64,000 nt of DNA, taken from assembly GCF_031081985.1 (NCBI RefSeq), contig NZ_JARWSK010000006.1, forward strand, positions 186,001-250,000, given 5' to 3'. Below are positions 62,281 through 64,000 of the stretch, one piece after another. Both the position numbers and the translations under genes were made by a program. Numbering within the stretch: the first letter of the stretch is position 1; every line of letters starts with the position of its first letter. The DNA is from Komagataeibacter xylinus (lineage in GTDB: Bacteria > Pseudomonadota > Alphaproteobacteria > Acetobacterales > Acetobacteraceae). The notes under the pieces are model-generated. The model did no database searches. It was given only the letters and a program-made list of their open reading frames with translations, and had not been told where the DNA came from.

Positions 62281-64000
62281 TTGACAGGATTGCGTCATCT
62301 CCGCCTGGCAGCCAGTGCGCGGCGCGGGGCCGGTTATGTCAGCCTGTTCGCGGTCATGACGGTTCTCCTGCCGGGGTTGCCCGCGGCCTTCGCGGCTGAC
62401 CCGCAGGACTACACCACAACCATCCGCCCCACCGGCAATGCCGACCTCGATGCGGCGCTCAAGGCCTCTTCCGACCTGCTTTCGCTGCAGAAAACGCAGG
62501 CCGTCAGCCCCTTTGCCCTGACCGGGCGCATCCATAACGACTATTCCCGCCTGATCAGCGCGCTTGAAAGCTATGGCTACTACGCGGGCAGCATCACCAT
62601 CACCATAAGCGATGGCAGCCACAAGGGCGGCACGCCTGGCGATGGCGGGCAGGACGGGCGGGACCCCGACCTGCCGGAATGGATGCAGGCGCTGCCCGCG
62701 GGGCACAAGGCGCAGGTGAGCATTGCGGCAAGCACCGGCCCGCTGTTTCGCATCGGCACGGTCACGCTCAACCCCGACAAGGGGGACGCGCCCATCCACC
62801 TCAACCCTACCGAGGCCGCGGCCTTTGGCATGAAGCCGGGTGCGCCCGCACAGGCCGAGGCCGTGCTGACGGCGGGGGCGGCACTCCAGACCGCCCTGAC
62901 GGAGGAAGGCTACGCGCTGGCCCATGTCAGCACCCCGCAGGCCTGGCTGCGCCCTGCCACCCATACGCTCGACATTGCCTATACGGTGCATCGCGGCCCG
63001 GTGGTGAACCTTGGCGCCTTTGCCTTTGGCGGCCTGCAGCGCACGCATCCGGCCTATATCGCGCGCAGGCTGACCATTGCGCCGGGCGAGCTGTACCAGC
63101 CCTCACGCATCGAGCGCGCCCGGCAGGACATTGCCTCGACAGGGCTGTTTTCCGATGTGCAGGTCAATCATGGCGATACGCTCGCCCCTGATGGCTCCAT
63201 GCCGCTCGATTTCGGCTTTCATGAAGGCAAGCGCCACAGCGTGGGGGCGGAGGGCGGGTATTCAACCGACCTCGGTGGCCGCGCGGGCGTGACATGGACA
63301 CATAACAACCTGTTCGGCAACGCCGAGCGGCTGCGGCTGACCGCGCTCATCACCGGGCTTGGCGGCTCGGCGGAGCAGGGGCTGGGCTATGATTTCTATG
63401 CCGACCTGATGAAGCCCGATTTCGGCTCGCGCCAGCAGAACCTCAGCGCCCGCATCGAGGGCATCAAGCAGGAACTCTATTCCTACCGCCAGACCGCGCT
63501 GCTCGCGCGCATCGGCATCGTGCGCCACGTCAACCGGCACTGGAACGTGTCATTCGGCGGGCAGATCGAGCAGGAACAGATCGAGCAGATGCGCAACACC
63601 AACAGCTACTTCATCCTCTCGGTGCCGCTCACGGCCAATTACGACGGCACGGGCGTGGACAACCCCATCACGCCCGCCACCCATGGCGTGCGGATCGGGG
63701 CCAGCATCACGCCCTCGGCCTCCTTGACCGATGGCACCTCGTTCTTCGCCATCATGCAGGCCACGGTCTCGACCTATTTCGACCTCAAGCACTTTGGCCT
63801 CAGCCGCCCCGGCCGCAGCGTGCTGGCGTTTCGTGGCACCATTGGCAATGTGGAAGGGGCCTCGACCTTCGCCATCCCGCCCGACCAGCGGCTCTATGCC
63901 GGTGGCTCGGCCACGGTGCGCGGCTTCCGCTACCAGGGCGTTGGCCCGCAATTTGCCAATACGCGCTACGCCATTGGCGGCACCTCGATGGATGCGGGGT
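62281..64000 (+). CDS. TamA/Omp85-family outer-membrane assembly protein (3' end cut by window)
   Basis: The start of an outer-membrane barrel protein, translated directly since the frame has no stop before the edge (573 codons shown). A signal peptide (LFAVMTVLLPGLPAAFA, cleaved near residue 39) is followed by POTRA-like segments (LESYGYYAGSITITIS; GAALQTALTEEGYALAHVS; IERARQDIASTGLFSDVQVNHG). Barrel strands follow (VGAEGGYSTDLGGRAGVTWT), ending with the conserved VRGFRYQGVGPQF. I place the start at TTG 62281, nine bases after AGGGG; no in-frame ATG lies between the last upstream stop and it. A TamB partner would be expected downstream, outside the window. Confidence 0.85.
   Translation, partial: MTGLRHLRLAASARRGAGYVSLFAVMTVLLPGLPAAFAADPQDYTTTIRPTGNADLDAALKASSDLLSLQKTQAVSPFALTGRIHNDYSRLISALESYGYYAGSITITISDGSHKGGTPGDGGQDGRDPDLPEWMQALPAGHKAQVSIAASTGPLFRIGTVTLNPDKGDAPIHLNPTEAAAFGMKPGAPAQAEAVLTAGAALQTALTEEGYALAHVSTPQAWLRPATHTLDIAYTVHRGPVVNLGAFAFGGLQRTHPAYIARRLTIAPGELYQPSRIERARQDIASTGLFSDVQVNHGDTLAPDGSMPLDFGFHEGKRHSVGAEGGYSTDLGGRAGVTWTHNNLFGNAERLRLTALITGLGGSAEQGLGYDFYADLMKPDFGSRQQNLSARIEGIKQELYSYRQTALLARIGIVRHVNRHWNVSFGGQIEQEQIEQMRNTNSYFILSVPLTANYDGTGVDNPITPATHGVRIGASITPSASLTDGTSFFAIMQATVSTYFDLKHFGLSRPGRSVLAFRGTIGNVEGASTFAIPPDQRLYAGGSATVRGFRYQGVGPQFANTRYAIGGTSMDAG

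Overview
The window looks like a piece of chromosome from an acetic acid bacterium (Acetobacteraceae, Alphaproteobacteria; I favour Komagataeibacter or a close relative). The basis is high GC, alphaproteobacterial gene orders (tmk-holB-metG-tatD; uvrC-pgsA-moaD-moaE; miaB-phoH-ybeY-corC), and the acetic-acid-resistance genes: citrate synthase (aarA type), sixA (aarB) and succinyl-CoA:acetate CoA-transferase (aarC). The genus is an inference; no 16S rRNA gene is present.

Region 1 (1-15.1 kb) is the right-hand part of a temperate prophage integrated at an elongator tRNA-Met gene (15153-15227, minus strand). Reading leftward from about 8.7 kb: small unknown genes, HTH regulators, a phage DnaB helicase, two winged-helix-like replication proteins, a DUF6362 protein, and terminase small and large subunits. 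The large subunit runs off the left edge. The immunity region (9.5-10.8 kb) has a Cro-like gene, a short XRE repressor, and five related 17-bp palindromes (TGTGGG-N5-CCCACA) placed at both flanks of the repressor transcription unit. A rightward operon (10.86-15.09 kb) carries small genes, a C5 cytosine methyltransferase, an excisionase-like protein and a tyrosine integrase that ends next to the tRNA. Two genes look like lysogen-expressed cargo: a DUF4145 protein (8672-9481) and a secreted OB-fold-like protein (10123-10755). The most striking phage feature is a lambda-type origin candidate inside the putative initiator gene: five 12-bp tandem iterons, two more 12-bp-spaced pairs, and an adjoining AT-rich stretch.

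Region 2 (15.2-31.5 kb) is core chromosome: an MscS channel, UppP, an orphan MlaD-like protein, an aminotransferase, an ATP-grasp/DedA pair, a lytic transglycosylase and a D,D-carboxypeptidase leading into tmk-holB-metG-tatD-MBL hydrolase, then guaB and an RsmB-like rRNA methyltransferase.

Region 3 (31.5-46.5 kb) holds a cation/proton antiporter, an L,D-transpeptidase, an orphan OmpR-type response regulator, xth, uvrC-pgsA, a lipoprotein, moaDE, nrdA preceded by tandem NrdR-like boxes, a TrmN6-like methyltransferase, a polyprenyl synthase, murI and pyrE. A dispersed palindromic repeat of about 80 bp occurs five times in regions 3 and 4. Four of the five copies lie exactly between convergent genes, which suggests a bidirectional terminator.

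Region 4 (46.7-64 kb) has a small gene under a Fur-box-like sequence, then the acetic acid resistance locus (gltA/aarA, sixA/aarB, chorismate mutase, a metallophosphatase, and aarC on the other strand). It ends with the miaB-phoH-ybeY-corC-dsbA-smc cluster and the start of a TamA/Omp85 gene cut by the right edge. Together the chromosomal genes serve envelope biogenesis, nucleotide supply, translation, DNA repair and acetate metabolism.
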